64,000 bases of DNA from positions 37,398 to 101,397 of the forward strand of contig CAZNPV010000007.1 in the NCBI GenBank assembly GCA_964575025.1. The letters run 5' to 3'. The stretch's first letter is position 1, and each line of letters starts with the position of its first letter. A program made the position numbers and the translations under genes. The notes below the pieces were generated by a model that was not told the origin of the DNA, did no database searches, and saw only the letters and a program-made list of their open reading frames with translations. The DNA comes from JABMQB01 sp964575025 (GTDB taxonomy: Bacteria > Bacteroidota > Bacteroidia > Bacteroidales > Prolixibacteraceae). Positions 9,101-19,072 of the stretch are shown in pieces.

Positions 9101-11836
9101 ATGGTTCAATACAAAAGCGTCCTTTTCAGAAAAATCGTTTGGTTTTTTTTCCTTGCTCTTACCGGTATTTCCTGCAGCCATAAAAACGTTACGTTGGTAT
9201 TCGATCCGGATGGTCCCGGGAGCATTGAATTGGGCACAACCAGGATTGCTGATGCCCTGGAAGAATCCGGGTATACCATCTCTTTCAGCGATTCTGTCAT
9301 TACGGATTCAGCGGGTCCTCTGATTGTCATTGCCCCGTCGGGCCATCCCCTGGCCGATCGTTTTTCCCGGGCAGAAATCAACAGACAAAAGGAGGGATTT
9401 ACGCTTCACTCCAACGGAAGGAATACCGCTGTTTTGGGAGCAGACCCCACCGGGACCCTTTATGGATGCCTCGAACTGGCAGAACAAATAAAAGCATTGG
9501 GTCGGATTCCGGATACCCTGAATTTCAGGGATCAACCCGAGATGGTATTACGGGGCACCTGCATCGGCTTGCAAAAGACAGCATACCTTCCGGGGCGAAA
9601 GGTGTATGAATATCCGTATACCCCTGAGAATTTTCCCTGGTTCTATGACAAAGTACTATGGCTCGAATACCTTGATATGCTGGTTGAAAACCGCTACAAT
9701 GCGCTGTTCTTATGGAACGGGCATCCTTTTGCTTCGTTGGTGGAACTGGAGGATTATCCCTATGCTGTGGAGGTGGATGACAAGATCTTTAAAATGAATG
9801 AAGAAGTTTTTGGTTTCCTCACGGAAGAAGCCGCCAAACGGGGCATCTGGGTCATTCAGATGTTTTATAACATTATTGTATCAAAGCCTTTTGCCGAGCA
9901 TCACGGGATTGCGACCCAGGACCGCAGTCGCCCCATCGATCCCCTTATTGCCGACTATACCCGTCAATCGATAGCTGCATTCATCGAAAAGTATCCCAAT
10001 GTCGGACTGATGCCTTGTCTGGGTGAGGCCATTAATACCATCGACGACGATGTGGAATGGTTTACCCGAACCATCATTCCCGGTGTTAAGGACGGACTGG
10101 AAAAACTGGGGATCGACGAGGAGCCTCCGTTGGTTTTAAGAGGCCATGATACCGATGCGGAGAAAGTTATGAAAGCCGCTTTGCCAGTTTATAAAAATCT
10201 CTATACAACGGCTAAATACAACGGGGAGTCGTTGACTACCTATGAGCCCCGTGATTCATGGGCAACCATCCATCAGGGATTAAGCAGCCTGGGTTCGGTA
10301 CACATCTCAAATGTCCACATTTTAGCCAATCTTGAGCCCTTCCGGTATGGAGCACCGGGATTCATTCAGAAATGTGTGCAGGCCATGCATGACATCCAGG
10401 GTGCCAACGGACTTCACCTCTACCCGCAGGCTTCGTATTGGGACTGGCCTTACTCAGCCGATAAGGTTCCCGGCAGACTGAAACAAATTGAAAGAGACTG
10501 GATATGGTATAAAGCCTGGGGCCGTTACGCATGGAATTGCCGGCGCGACAGTACGAAAGAAAAGGATTTCTGGTCGGAACAATTTGGGAACTATTACGGA
10601 AGCGCTGAAAACGGATCGTTTCTTCTTGAGGCGTACGAACAAACAGGCGAAATTGCACCCATACTACTCAGGCGTTTTGGGATCTCCGATGGCAACCGGC
10701 AAACCCTCCTGCTCGGAATGTTTATGAGTCAGCTGGTAAACCCCTATAAATGGCATGTGTACAGCAATTTCTATTCAAGCAGTGGCCCTGAAGGGGAGAT
10801 ACTCATTGATTATGCCCGCAAGGAGTGGAAGGGAGAACCGCATCATGGAGAACTGCCTACGCAGATTATTGCCGAAACGGTGGAACACGGAAGGCTCGCT
10901 GTGGAAGCCATTGAAAAAGCTGCTTCTTCCGTGAGGGTCAACAAAGAGGAGTTTGAAAGGCTAAGAAATGATGTCTATTGTTACGATGCCTTTGCTCGGT
11001 TTTTCCATGAAAAAGTGAAGGCTGCCTTATTGGTTTTGCGGTATAAATATTCGAAGGACCTTTCTGACCTCGAAAAAGCATTGCCTTATCTGGAGAAAAG
11101 CCTCGATTGCTATAAAGAGCTGGTTGACAGGACGAAAGATGCTTATCTGTATGCCAACAGCATGCAAACCCAGCAAAGGCGTATCCCGATCACCGGCCGC
11201 AACGGAACCAATAAAACCTGGACAGAGATGCTGCCGCATTATCAACAGGAACTGGAAAATTTTAAACGGAACATTGGAATGCTTAAACAGGCAGATGGTA
11301 TCTCCGGCGAAAAAGTATACCATGTACTGGAGCCCGTGCCGGTTGATGTGCTGAATCCGGATGTAACTTTTTATCCTGTTCAGAAAGGAAGCCGGATCTA
11401 TGCGGACCAGGACTATGTGATTGAGGAATTTGCCACTGAATTAAGAAAGTTGAAGGGGGTGCAGTTTTTCGATAGGATCCAGCAGGAGGAAGGAACCATA
11501 CTGAAATTCAAAAATAAGCAGCCGGTAAAAATTCTGGTGGGGTATTTTAATACCAACAGTTATACCGTCTTGCGTCCCCCAACGCTTGAAACCAATGCAA
11601 ATGCCAACGACCGGGGGCAGGCCGATATTAAAATTGCCAATGCTTTAAAACTAAACGGTCTTTATCCGGTAAATATCTACACGTATCATTATGAAGCAGG
11701 GGAGAATGAGTTAAAACTGGGGAAAGGGCGTGTTTTGATTCTTGGATTTATCGATGGAGATGAAAATATTCCGGTTCACGATGCCGGATTAACGGATAAG
11801 ACAGATGGAATCCCGGTAGACTGGTTGTTTTATTAA
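9101..11836 (+). CDS. GH20/GH67/GH115-like lipoprotein glycosidase, possibly an alpha-uronidase
   Basis: The 911-residue product starts with a signal peptide and Cys at about residue 25. The ATG at 9101 is chosen because it directly precedes the signal peptide and follows the promoter. In-frame upstream codons from a TTG at 8990 overlap the operators. The first 150 residues resemble the zincin-like N-terminal domain shared by GH20, GH67 and GH115 enzymes (GSIELGTTRIADALEESGY, GTLYGCLELAEQIK). A barrel-like domain follows, with LRGTCIGLQK, NRYNALFLWNGHPFASL, GLMPCLGEAIN and YPQASYWDWPYSADKVPG. I recall close relatives in Bacteroides annotated as alpha-D-galacturonidase, but I cannot confirm that name or assign catalytic residues. 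It probably acts on the cell surface or in the periplasm. Confidence 0.65.
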   Translation: MVQYKSVLFRKIVWFFFLALTGISCSHKNVTLVFDPDGPGSIELGTTRIADALEESGYTISFSDSVITDSAGPLIVIAPSGHPLADRFSRAEINRQKEGFTLHSNGRNTAVLGADPTGTLYGCLELAEQIKALGRIPDTLNFRDQPEMVLRGTCIGLQKTAYLPGRKVYEYPYTPENFPWFYDKVLWLEYLDMLVENRYNALFLWNGHPFASLVELEDYPYAVEVDDKIFKMNEEVFGFLTEEAAKRGIWVIQMFYNIIVSKPFAEHHGIATQDRSRPIDPLIADYTRQSIAAFIEKYPNVGLMPCLGEAINTIDDDVEWFTRTIIPGVKDGLEKLGIDEEPPLVLRGHDTDAEKVMKAALPVYKNLYTTAKYNGESLTTYEPRDSWATIHQGLSSLGSVHISNVHILANLEPFRYGAPGFIQKCVQAMHDIQGANGLHLYPQASYWDWPYSADKVPGRLKQIERDWIWYKAWGRYAWNCRRDSTKEKDFWSEQFGNYYGSAENGSFLLEAYEQTGEIAPILLRRFGISDGNRQTLLLGMFMSQLVNPYKWHVYSNFYSSSGPEGEILIDYARKEWKGEPHHGELPTQIIAETVEHGRLAVEAIEKAASSVRVNKEEFERLRNDVYCYDAFARFFHEKVKAALLVLRYKYSKDLSDLEKALPYLEKSLDCYKELVDRTKDAYLYANSMQTQQRRIPITGRNGTNKTWTEMLPHYQQELENFKRNIGMLKQADGISGEKVYHVLEPVPVDVLNPDVTFYPVQKGSRIYADQDYVIEEFATELRKLKGVQFFDRIQQEEGTILKFKNKQPVKILVGYFNTNSYTVLRPPTLETNANANDRGQADIKIANALKLNGLYPVNIYTYHYEAGENELKLGKGRVLILGFIDGDENIPVHDAGLTDKTDGIPVDWLFY

Positions 11837-11920
11837 GAAGTATAGGTATGAGCGATCGTCTGTCCCTGATAAATAAACTTCCTGTGGATGTGGTCCTTGC
11901 ACCTGAATGGTGGTTCCATA

Positions 11921-14900
11921 ATGAAAAAATCACCTTTGATGCGGATTTTTAATATTCTAATAGTATTCATGTTTGCTGCAGGGTGCATAAAATCGGACAG
12001 GCCCTCCAGGAAAGCAACCATCCGTCAGGATATCCTTTTAAATGAAGGGTGGGCTACCATGGCAAAGGATAGCTTTGAAAATATTCAGAAAGGGTTTGAA
12101 TTAAAAGACTTTGACGTAAAAGGATGGAAAATTACAAACGTTCCGCACAATTGGGATGCGTATGGTGGTTACAGGCGGTTAAAGCACGGTAATATGCATG
12201 GATATGCATGGTACAGAAAGGTTATTACGGTGGATGAAAGGGATGAAGAGAAGCGGTATTTTCTTTGGTTTGAAGGAGTTGGATCGTATGCGACCGTCTG
12301 GTTAAACGGCGATTCGGTAGGGTACCATGCAGGCGGACGAACTTCTTTTACCATCGACATTACGAAGGCTGTTCAACCCGGGAAAGAGAACCTCCTGGCT
12401 GTGAGAGCCGGTCATCCTCCCCATATCAGGGATCTGCCCTGGGTCTGTGGTGGCTGCAGTCCGGAGTGGGGATTCTCAGAAGGAAGCCAGCCTCTCGGAA
12501 TATTCAGACCCGTCCATCTGATTGTCACGAATCCCATACGAATAGAACCTTTTGGAGTTCACATATGGAATGATCATTCCATTTCCAGGGAGAGCGCTTC
12601 TATTCACATCTCTACGGAAGTGAAAAATTATGACGTTGAGAATAAAGAAATTACGGTTGTAAATACCGTTAGAAACAGGGCCGGGAAAGAACTGAACAGC
12701 ATTCAAACAGAGATAGGGTTGCAGGCAGGTCAGACCGATACGGTCAGACAGATGATTTCTGAGATAAAAAATCCCCGCCTATGGATGCCGGATGATCCCT
12801 ATTTGTATCAGATTGAAACAAAAATTGTTCAGGATGGAAAAACAATGGATCAGGTTTCAACGCCCTATGGAATCCGGTGGATCAAATGGGATATTTTTGG
12901 AGCGAATGCCACCCACCGTTTTTACATAAACGGCGAACCGGTATTCATAAACGGCATTTGCGAATATGAACATGCCATGGGGCAAAGCCATGCGTTTACC
13001 GGGGAGCAGATCGCAGCACGGGTTTCACAGATCAGAGCAGCCGGATTCAATGCATTCCGCGATGCCCATCAGCCCCATAACCTTCGATATCAGAAATATT
13101 GGGATCAAACGGGAATCCTTTGGTGGCCCCAGATGGCTGCCCACATATGGTTTGATACCCCTGAATTCAGAAATCGTTTTAAATCGCTGCTGCACGATTG
13201 GATTAAAGAAAGAAGAAACAGTCCCTCGGTAATTTTATGGGGACTTGAGAATGAGAGTTCCCTACCCACAGCATTTGCTGAAGAGTGTACGGAACTGATC
13301 CGGAAACTCGATCCTACCGCTTCGTCACAACGGTTGGTGACAACCTGCAACGGAGGTACCGGAACCGATTGGAATGTTATCCAGAACTGGTCGGGAACGT
13401 ATGGAGGTGATCCGGAACGCTATGCCGGAGAATTATCGGAACAATGGCTCAACGGAGAGTATGGAGCCTGGAGAAGCCTTGGTTTGCATACAGAAGGAGG
13501 CTTTGTTCAGAATGGCCCCCTGAGTGAAGAGCGAATGGTCCTGTTACTGGAATCAAAAATCAGACTGGCTGAATCGGTAAGGGACCGGTGTTGCGGTCAG
13601 TTTTTATGGTTGTTTAATTCACACGATAATCCGGGAAGAGTGCAAAGCGGAGAAGGCTCCCGGGAAATCGACAGGATCGGTCCGGTAAATTATAAAGGGC
13701 TGTTCACTATCTGGGGAGAACCCCTGGATGCCTATTATATGTACCGTGCAAACTATGCATCCAAAGAAAAGAGTCCGATGGTCTATATTGCTATGCACAC
13801 CTGGCCTGACCGATGGATTGCTCCCGGAAGGAAAAAAGGAATTTCGGTGTATTCGAATTGCGATGAGGTGCAACTTTTTAACGGTCTGGGAATCAATTCA
13901 CTCGGAGTACGTTCCGGAAAGGGCATCGGTACTCATTTTGAGTGGGATCAGGTGGAAATAACGAACCATATCCTTTACGCAGAAGGCTATGTGAATGGGA
14001 AAAAAGTGGCTTCTGATGTGGTAGCATTGAACCATTTACCTGCTGTTGAAGAACCGGATAAACTATACGGCAGGGAGGTTCCCCTTATTCAACGATCCGG
14101 GCGGAATTATCTGCACCTGGTAAATTGCGGAGGGCCTGAATATACCGATCAGCAGGGAAACCTGTGGAATGCCGATATCCGGAAAACGGACAGTGAATCG
14201 TGGGGTTCGGTATCATGGACCGATCAGTATCCCAACCTTCCTGCTTATTATGGAAGCCAGCGGACATCATGGGATCCGGTGGAAGGAACCCACGCGCAGA
14301 AACTATTTCAGTATTTCCGGTTCGGAAGAGATGATTTACGGTATTCTTTTCCGGTTCCGAATGGCAAGTACCGGATTGAGTTGTTTTTCACCGAACCATG
14401 GTATGGAACCGGAGGAGGTCTGGATTGCACCGGCTGGCGGATCTTCGATGTGGCAGTTAACAACAATAAAGAACTCGATGATCTGGATATATGGAAAGAA
14501 GCCGGCCATGATAAAGTCCTTAAAAAGACCATCAATGCAGAGGTCGATAACGGAGAACTGGTCCTTTCCTTTCCGGAAACAAAAGCCGGGCAGGCCATCA
14601 TTTCAGCCATTGCCATTTCAACAGAAAATTCGGAAGTCGTACCAGCGCCTCCTTCAAAGGGAGTTATCACCGGATTTAAAACCAACCCGGCGCAAAACGA
14701 AGAAAACTGGCAGGTCCAATCCTGGATGGATACCGGGATCAACCAGTATTCGGATACAACAGGGGCGTTTTATTCGCTGCCTGCAGAATTTTACGGGGCG
14801 GAGTGGATCCAGCCTCCTGTTTTTATTAACAATTCAGTCCATGAACTGGCAACCTTTCAGGTTCGTTCCGACAGCTATGTGTATATCGCTTTTTCAGAAC

Positions 14901-15502
14901 CCATCCGTGATATTCCTGAATGGCTGAACGATTTTACCTCCTTGCTATCTGTAGTGAAAAGTACCTATAACGGAAGCACCCGCTTCCGGGTTTTCCGGCG
15001 GGAATATAAAAAAGGAGAGAAGGTACATCTTTACAGCCCCGGGAAACATCCGGAAAAAACACCCATGTACAGTGTGGCTGTCCTGCCTGTAACTTCCTTG
15101 GATGATCCGATTGATTTACGGCAATCCGTTTCTTACGATGCCCTTTCTTTAGGATGCAAAGGTCAAACCAGACCGGTGCATTACCTGGATAAGGAGTGTG
15201 TACTGATTCCGGATCCGAACAGTTCATTTGAATGGGTGTTCAATGTGGGGCTGGCTTCAAAATATGGATTGGAATTCCGGTATGTCAACGAACGGGTTGC
15301 CCCTTTGCCCGTAACTATGGAAATCATTTCAGCCGATGGACGAAAAGTTTGGAAAGGAGTTCAGGAATTTTTATCATCCGGAAAGAAATGGCAGAGCCAT
15401 CGTACCGATACCCAAACCACGATAAATGCAGGAACCTATATTTTGCGATTAACACCGAATGAAAACAGCCCGTTGTATATCGATTGGCTTAAGATTCAAT
15501 AA
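11921..15502 (+). CDS. GH2 family lipoprotein with malectin-like C-terminal part
   Basis: This is a 1193-residue beta-glycosidase of the GH2 type. The ATG at 11921 gives a lipoprotein signal (IVFMFAAGC). An upstream ATG at 11888 would put extra residues before it. Order of domains: jelly-roll sugar-binding domain (VPHNWDAYGGY, GVGSYATVWLNGDSVG; about 60-190), immunoglobulin-like domain, then a TIM barrel (about 310-590). The barrel carries WGLENES, acid/base Glu near 445, and NGEYG, nucleophile Glu near 513. After the barrel comes a malectin-like region (LHLVNCGGPEYTD, about 725-870), then a further beta-rich region ending in a carbohydrate-binding-like strand. GH2 members include beta-galactosidases and beta-glucuronidases; the exact specificity cannot be read. 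It lies 84 bases after the uronidase-like gene and 15 bases before the next gene. Confidence 0.85.
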   Translation: MKKSPLMRIFNILIVFMFAAGCIKSDRPSRKATIRQDILLNEGWATMAKDSFENIQKGFELKDFDVKGWKITNVPHNWDAYGGYRRLKHGNMHGYAWYRKVITVDERDEEKRYFLWFEGVGSYATVWLNGDSVGYHAGGRTSFTIDITKAVQPGKENLLAVRAGHPPHIRDLPWVCGGCSPEWGFSEGSQPLGIFRPVHLIVTNPIRIEPFGVHIWNDHSISRESASIHISTEVKNYDVENKEITVVNTVRNRAGKELNSIQTEIGLQAGQTDTVRQMISEIKNPRLWMPDDPYLYQIETKIVQDGKTMDQVSTPYGIRWIKWDIFGANATHRFYINGEPVFINGICEYEHAMGQSHAFTGEQIAARVSQIRAAGFNAFRDAHQPHNLRYQKYWDQTGILWWPQMAAHIWFDTPEFRNRFKSLLHDWIKERRNSPSVILWGLENESSLPTAFAEECTELIRKLDPTASSQRLVTTCNGGTGTDWNVIQNWSGTYGGDPERYAGELSEQWLNGEYGAWRSLGLHTEGGFVQNGPLSEERMVLLLESKIRLAESVRDRCCGQFLWLFNSHDNPGRVQSGEGSREIDRIGPVNYKGLFTIWGEPLDAYYMYRANYASKEKSPMVYIAMHTWPDRWIAPGRKKGISVYSNCDEVQLFNGLGINSLGVRSGKGIGTHFEWDQVEITNHILYAEGYVNGKKVASDVVALNHLPAVEEPDKLYGREVPLIQRSGRNYLHLVNCGGPEYTDQQGNLWNADIRKTDSESWGSVSWTDQYPNLPAYYGSQRTSWDPVEGTHAQKLFQYFRFGRDDLRYSFPVPNGKYRIELFFTEPWYGTGGGLDCTGWRIFDVAVNNNKELDDLDIWKEAGHDKVLKKTINAEVDNGELVLSFPETKAGQAIISAIAISTENSEVVPAPPSKGVITGFKTNPAQNEENWQVQSWMDTGINQYSDTTGAFYSLPAEFYGAEWIQPPVFINNSVHELATFQVRSDSYVYIAFSEPIRDIPEWLNDFTSLLSVVKSTYNGSTRFRVFRREYKKGEKVHLYSPGKHPEKTPMYSVAVLPVTSLDDPIDLRQSVSYDALSLGCKGQTRPVHYLDKECVLIPDPNSSFEWVFNVGLASKYGLEFRYVNERVAPLPVTMEIISADGRKVWKGVQEFLSSGKKWQSHRTDTQTTINAGTYILRLTPNENSPLYIDWLKIQ

Positions 15503-15517
15503 TATACGAAAAAGGAA

Positions 15518-16642
15518 ATGAATAAAGCTAAAGTCATCTGTGGTTTTCTTGTGATCCTGTTTGTTGCCGGATGTAAATCAAAATCAGGAGATCATGCATT
15601 GCCGGGTTCTGTTTCAGAAACAAAAATGCAGGAAATATACGAAGAGATAAAAACACCCTGGAAATATGGTCTGGTTCTGGTCCCTGACAACGATTCCCTG
15701 AAAACAGATTGCCCCACCGTTTTCAGGAAAAATAATAAGTGGTTTATGACCTATTTTGTTTTTGATGGCAGGGGATACGAAACCTGGCTTGCTGAAAGTG
15801 TTGATCTGCTGGAATGGGATGTTCTCGGGAAGATTATGTCGTTTTCCGATTCTTCTGACTGGGATGCAAACCAAAAGGCAGGGTACCCCAGCCTTCAGGA
15901 TCCGGAATGGGGGGGGAGTTACGAATTGCATAAAGCAGATGGGAAATACTGGATGCCTTACTTTGGCGGAAATTCCACCGGATATGAACGGGGATTGCTT
16001 TCCATAGGAATGGCCTGCACTGAAAAGGATCCTTCAACGGTCCATGAATGGCAACGTTTTGAAGAGCCGGTATTGATGCCTACGGATGAGGATGCACGCT
16101 GGTGGGAAAACAGCACCCTGTATAAACCCTGGGTTTTACTTGATGAGGGCAAAACCACGGGCTATTCCTATGTAATGTATTACAATGCCCGCGGCGACAG
16201 CCTTAATCCGGCCCGGGGAGCCGAACGGATTGGCATGGCTGTTTCCGGTGATATGGTTCACTGGCAACGGTTTGGCAACGATCCGGTGATAAACCACCAC
16301 AAAGGGATCTCGGGCGATGCTGTAATTCAGAAAATCGGGGAGGTCTGGGTGATGTTCTATTTTGGGGCTTTCTGGATAAACCGCAAAGATCACGATGCGT
16401 TTAACCGGTTTGCCTGCTCATACGACCTGGTAAACTGGACCGAATGGGTAGGCCCGGACCTGATCGCCCCCTCGGAACCTTACGATAACTGGTTTGCTCA
16501 CAAGTCGTATGTGATAAAATACAACGGCGTGGTTTATCATTTTTACTGCGCCGTAAACAGAGAGGAACAAAGAGGAATTGCCGTTGCAACTTCGGTGGAT
16601 CTGGGTAAAAGCAACCTTTCATTCAATGATACGAAACAGTAA
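15518..16642 (+). CDS. Five-bladed beta-propeller glycosidase-like lipoprotein
   Basis: The 374-residue lipoprotein has a signal peptide ending in LFVAGC. Repeating blade motifs occur, such as DCPTVFRKNNKWFMTYF, GKYWMPYFGG, YVMYYNARG, GEVWVMFYFG and GVVYHFYCAV. Each has an acidic residue or tryptophan-rich strand typical of the GH43/GH32/GH117-type propeller clans. Such enzymes remove arabinose, xylose, galactose or anhydro-sugars from the non-reducing end. Which family applies here is unclear. It lies 15 bases after one GH2 gene and its stop is one base before the start of the next, so it is translated from the same transcript. Confidence 0.7.
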   Translation: MNKAKVICGFLVILFVAGCKSKSGDHALPGSVSETKMQEIYEEIKTPWKYGLVLVPDNDSLKTDCPTVFRKNNKWFMTYFVFDGRGYETWLAESVDLLEWDVLGKIMSFSDSSDWDANQKAGYPSLQDPEWGGSYELHKADGKYWMPYFGGNSTGYERGLLSIGMACTEKDPSTVHEWQRFEEPVLMPTDEDARWWENSTLYKPWVLLDEGKTTGYSYVMYYNARGDSLNPARGAERIGMAVSGDMVHWQRFGNDPVINHHKGISGDAVIQKIGEVWVMFYFGAFWINRKDHDAFNRFACSYDLVNWTEWVGPDLIAPSEPYDNWFAHKSYVIKYNGVVYHFYCAVNREEQRGIAVATSVDLGKSNLSFNDTKQ

Positions 16643-16643
16643 A

Positions 16644-19061
16644 ATGAAGAAAACGTTTATTCTATATTATTTTCTTGTTTTTTTTATGGTTTCATGTTCT
16701 CAGAAAAATGAGACGGTCCGGCAACGGTTGATCTTTACCGATCACTGGAAATTTAGCCTGGGCGATATTCAGGGTGCTCAAAATCCGGATTTTGATGATT
16801 CGGAATGGAGAAATTTAACCCTGCCCCATGATTGGAGTATTGAAGGGGAGTTCAGTCAGGATAATCCTGCCGGAAGCTCAGGAGGTGCTTTGCCGGGAGG
16901 GGTCGGCTGGTACAGGAAAACCTTTTTTCTTGATGAATCAGAGGCAAAAAAAAAGGTCTGTATTGATTTCGATGGGGTGTATCAAAACAGCGAAGTATGG
17001 ATCAATGACCATTACCTGGGGAAACGGCCGTATGGATACAGTTCTTTCCGCTATGACCTTACGCCTTACCTGAATTACAGTGAACAGAAGAATACACTGG
17101 CCGTCAGAGTAGATAATTCCCTTCAGCCAAACTCCAGATGGTATACAGGCTCCGGAATATACCGCAATGTGTGGCTCGTAAAAACCGAAAAGACACATAT
17201 TGACCACTGGGGAACGTTTGTTACCACTCCTTTGGTGGACGATCATTCTGCAACAGTAAAAATTGAATTGAAGATTAAGAATCTGGATCCGGAAGTCAAA
17301 TCCATCCGGGTAAAAAATGAAATATACAATGCAGAGAATAAGAGCGTTGCAGAAAGCAAGCCGGCTGAAATAGGTGGCCGGACGGAAGAGATTATTATGG
17401 ATTCACTGGAAATAAAAGATCCTCGTTTGTGGTCGGTTGACAATCCGTCGTTATACAGGGCAGTACATACGGTGTATGCCGATGGTGTATTAACAGATTT
17501 GCATGAAACAGTGTTTGGCATTCGTACCTATGAATTTGATGCGGAAGAAGGTTTCTCTCTCAACGGAAAGGCCTTAAAAATTCATGGGGTCAACAACCAC
17601 CATGACCTGGGAGCCCTGGGGGCTGCTGTAAACATCCGGGCTATTGAGCGGCAACTGGAGATCCTGAAAAAAATGGGATGCAATGCCATCCGTACGGCCC
17701 ATAATCCGCCGGCTCCTGAACTGCTGTCTCTTTGTGATCAAATGGGCTTTCTGGTCATGGTCGAAGCCTTTGACATGTGGGCCAAAAAGAAAACCAAATA
17801 CGATTCCCATCTTTTCTGGGAGGAATGGCATGAACGCGACCTGACCGATATGATCCTGCGCGACAGAAACCACCCTTCTGTATTTATATGGAGCATCGGA
17901 AATGAGATCAGGGAACAATTCGACAGCACAGGAATAACCTTAGCCAAAGAACTGGTCGATATAGTTAAGGAAATTGATCCGACACGGCCGGTGACCTGTG
18001 CCCTCACCGAGCAGGATCCGCAGAAGAATTTTATCTGGCAGTCGGGAGCGCTTGACCTGATTAGTTTTAATTATAAACACAACGAATATGTTCACTTTCC
18101 TGTGAATTTCCCGGGGGAGAAAATGGTGGCATCTGAGAATGTGTCGGCCCTCTCAACGCGGGGGTATTACCGGATGCCTTCTGACAGCATCATGAAATGG
18201 CCTGAAGCGCACAATGTCCCCGTCAAAGGAGCTACTCCCGAATTAACGGTTTCAGCTTACGATCATGTACATGCTTACTGGGGGGCAACCCACGAAGAAA
18301 CTTGGGATAGGGTGTCAACCCATGATTTTATTTCCGGGATGTTTATCTGGTCGGGATTTGATTACCTGGGTGAACCGGTTCCTTTCGACTGGCCGGCACG
18401 AAGTTCCTATTACGGGATCATCGACCTGTGCGGTTTTCCCAAGGATGCCTATTTCCTGTATCAAAGCCTGTGGACCGGGACTCCGATGCTGCATCTGTTC
18501 CCTCACTGGAACTGGGAACAGGGTCAGATGATCGATGTGTGGGCCTATTATAACAACGCCGATGAAGTGGAGCTTTACCTCAACGGAGAATCGTTGGGTA
18601 CCAGGAAGAAAGAACACGGAAGATACCATGTTCAATGGCGGGTGAAACATGAACAGGGAACGATAAAAGCCGTTTCAAGGAAAAATGGCAAGCCAGTGCA
18701 GATCAAAGAGATCCATACCGCTTCAGAACCGGCAACTATTGAATTAACAGCTGACAGGGACATCCTTCGTGCCAATGGACGCGATCTCTCCTTTATTACG
18801 GTTAAGGTGCTGGATAAGAAGGGCGTGCTGGTTCCGGATGCAGACAATCTGATCCGTTTTGATGTCAAAGGGGAAGGAACGATAGCCGGTGTGGACAACG
18901 GGTACCAGGCAAGCCTGGAGCCCTTTAAAGCAAATCAAAGGAAAGCATTTAACGGAATGTGCCTGCTGATTCTCCAGGCAACACAATCAGCCGGTGAAAT
19001 AAAAATTAAAGCAAGTTCGAAAGGATTAAAATCTGAAGAGGTGATTGTTCTGACTAAATAA
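16644..19061 (+). CDS. GH2 beta-galactosidase/beta-glucuronidase-type lipoprotein
   Basis: The 805-residue enzyme begins MKKTF directly after the previous stop and has a lipoprotein signal (FFMVSC). The sugar-binding domain reads LPHDWSIEGEF and GVGWYRKTFFL. The barrel has NAIRTAHNPPAPELL, SIGNEIREQ (acid/base Glu near 421) and ASENVS (probable nucleophile Glu near 498). A DUF4982-type strand region follows (VWAYYNNADEVELYLNGESLG), then a C-terminal bacterial immunoglobulin-like domain (LRANGRDLSFITVKVLDKKG). This architecture is standard for Bacteroidota exo-beta-glycosidases acting on galactosides or glucuronides. It is the third gene of a tight GH2, propeller, GH2, GH31 series. Confidence 0.9.
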   Translation: MKKTFILYYFLVFFMVSCSQKNETVRQRLIFTDHWKFSLGDIQGAQNPDFDDSEWRNLTLPHDWSIEGEFSQDNPAGSSGGALPGGVGWYRKTFFLDESEAKKKVCIDFDGVYQNSEVWINDHYLGKRPYGYSSFRYDLTPYLNYSEQKNTLAVRVDNSLQPNSRWYTGSGIYRNVWLVKTEKTHIDHWGTFVTTPLVDDHSATVKIELKIKNLDPEVKSIRVKNEIYNAENKSVAESKPAEIGGRTEEIIMDSLEIKDPRLWSVDNPSLYRAVHTVYADGVLTDLHETVFGIRTYEFDAEEGFSLNGKALKIHGVNNHHDLGALGAAVNIRAIERQLEILKKMGCNAIRTAHNPPAPELLSLCDQMGFLVMVEAFDMWAKKKTKYDSHLFWEEWHERDLTDMILRDRNHPSVFIWSIGNEIREQFDSTGITLAKELVDIVKEIDPTRPVTCALTEQDPQKNFIWQSGALDLISFNYKHNEYVHFPVNFPGEKMVASENVSALSTRGYYRMPSDSIMKWPEAHNVPVKGATPELTVSAYDHVHAYWGATHEETWDRVSTHDFISGMFIWSGFDYLGEPVPFDWPARSSYYGIIDLCGFPKDAYFLYQSLWTGTPMLHLFPHWNWEQGQMIDVWAYYNNADEVELYLNGESLGTRKKEHGRYHVQWRVKHEQGTIKAVSRKNGKPVQIKEIHTASEPATIELTADRDILRANGRDLSFITVKVLDKKGVLVPDADNLIRFDVKGEGTIAGVDNGYQASLEPFKANQRKAFNGMCLLILQATQSAGEIKIKASSKGLKSEEVIVLTK

Positions 19062-19072
19062 AATGTAAAAAC

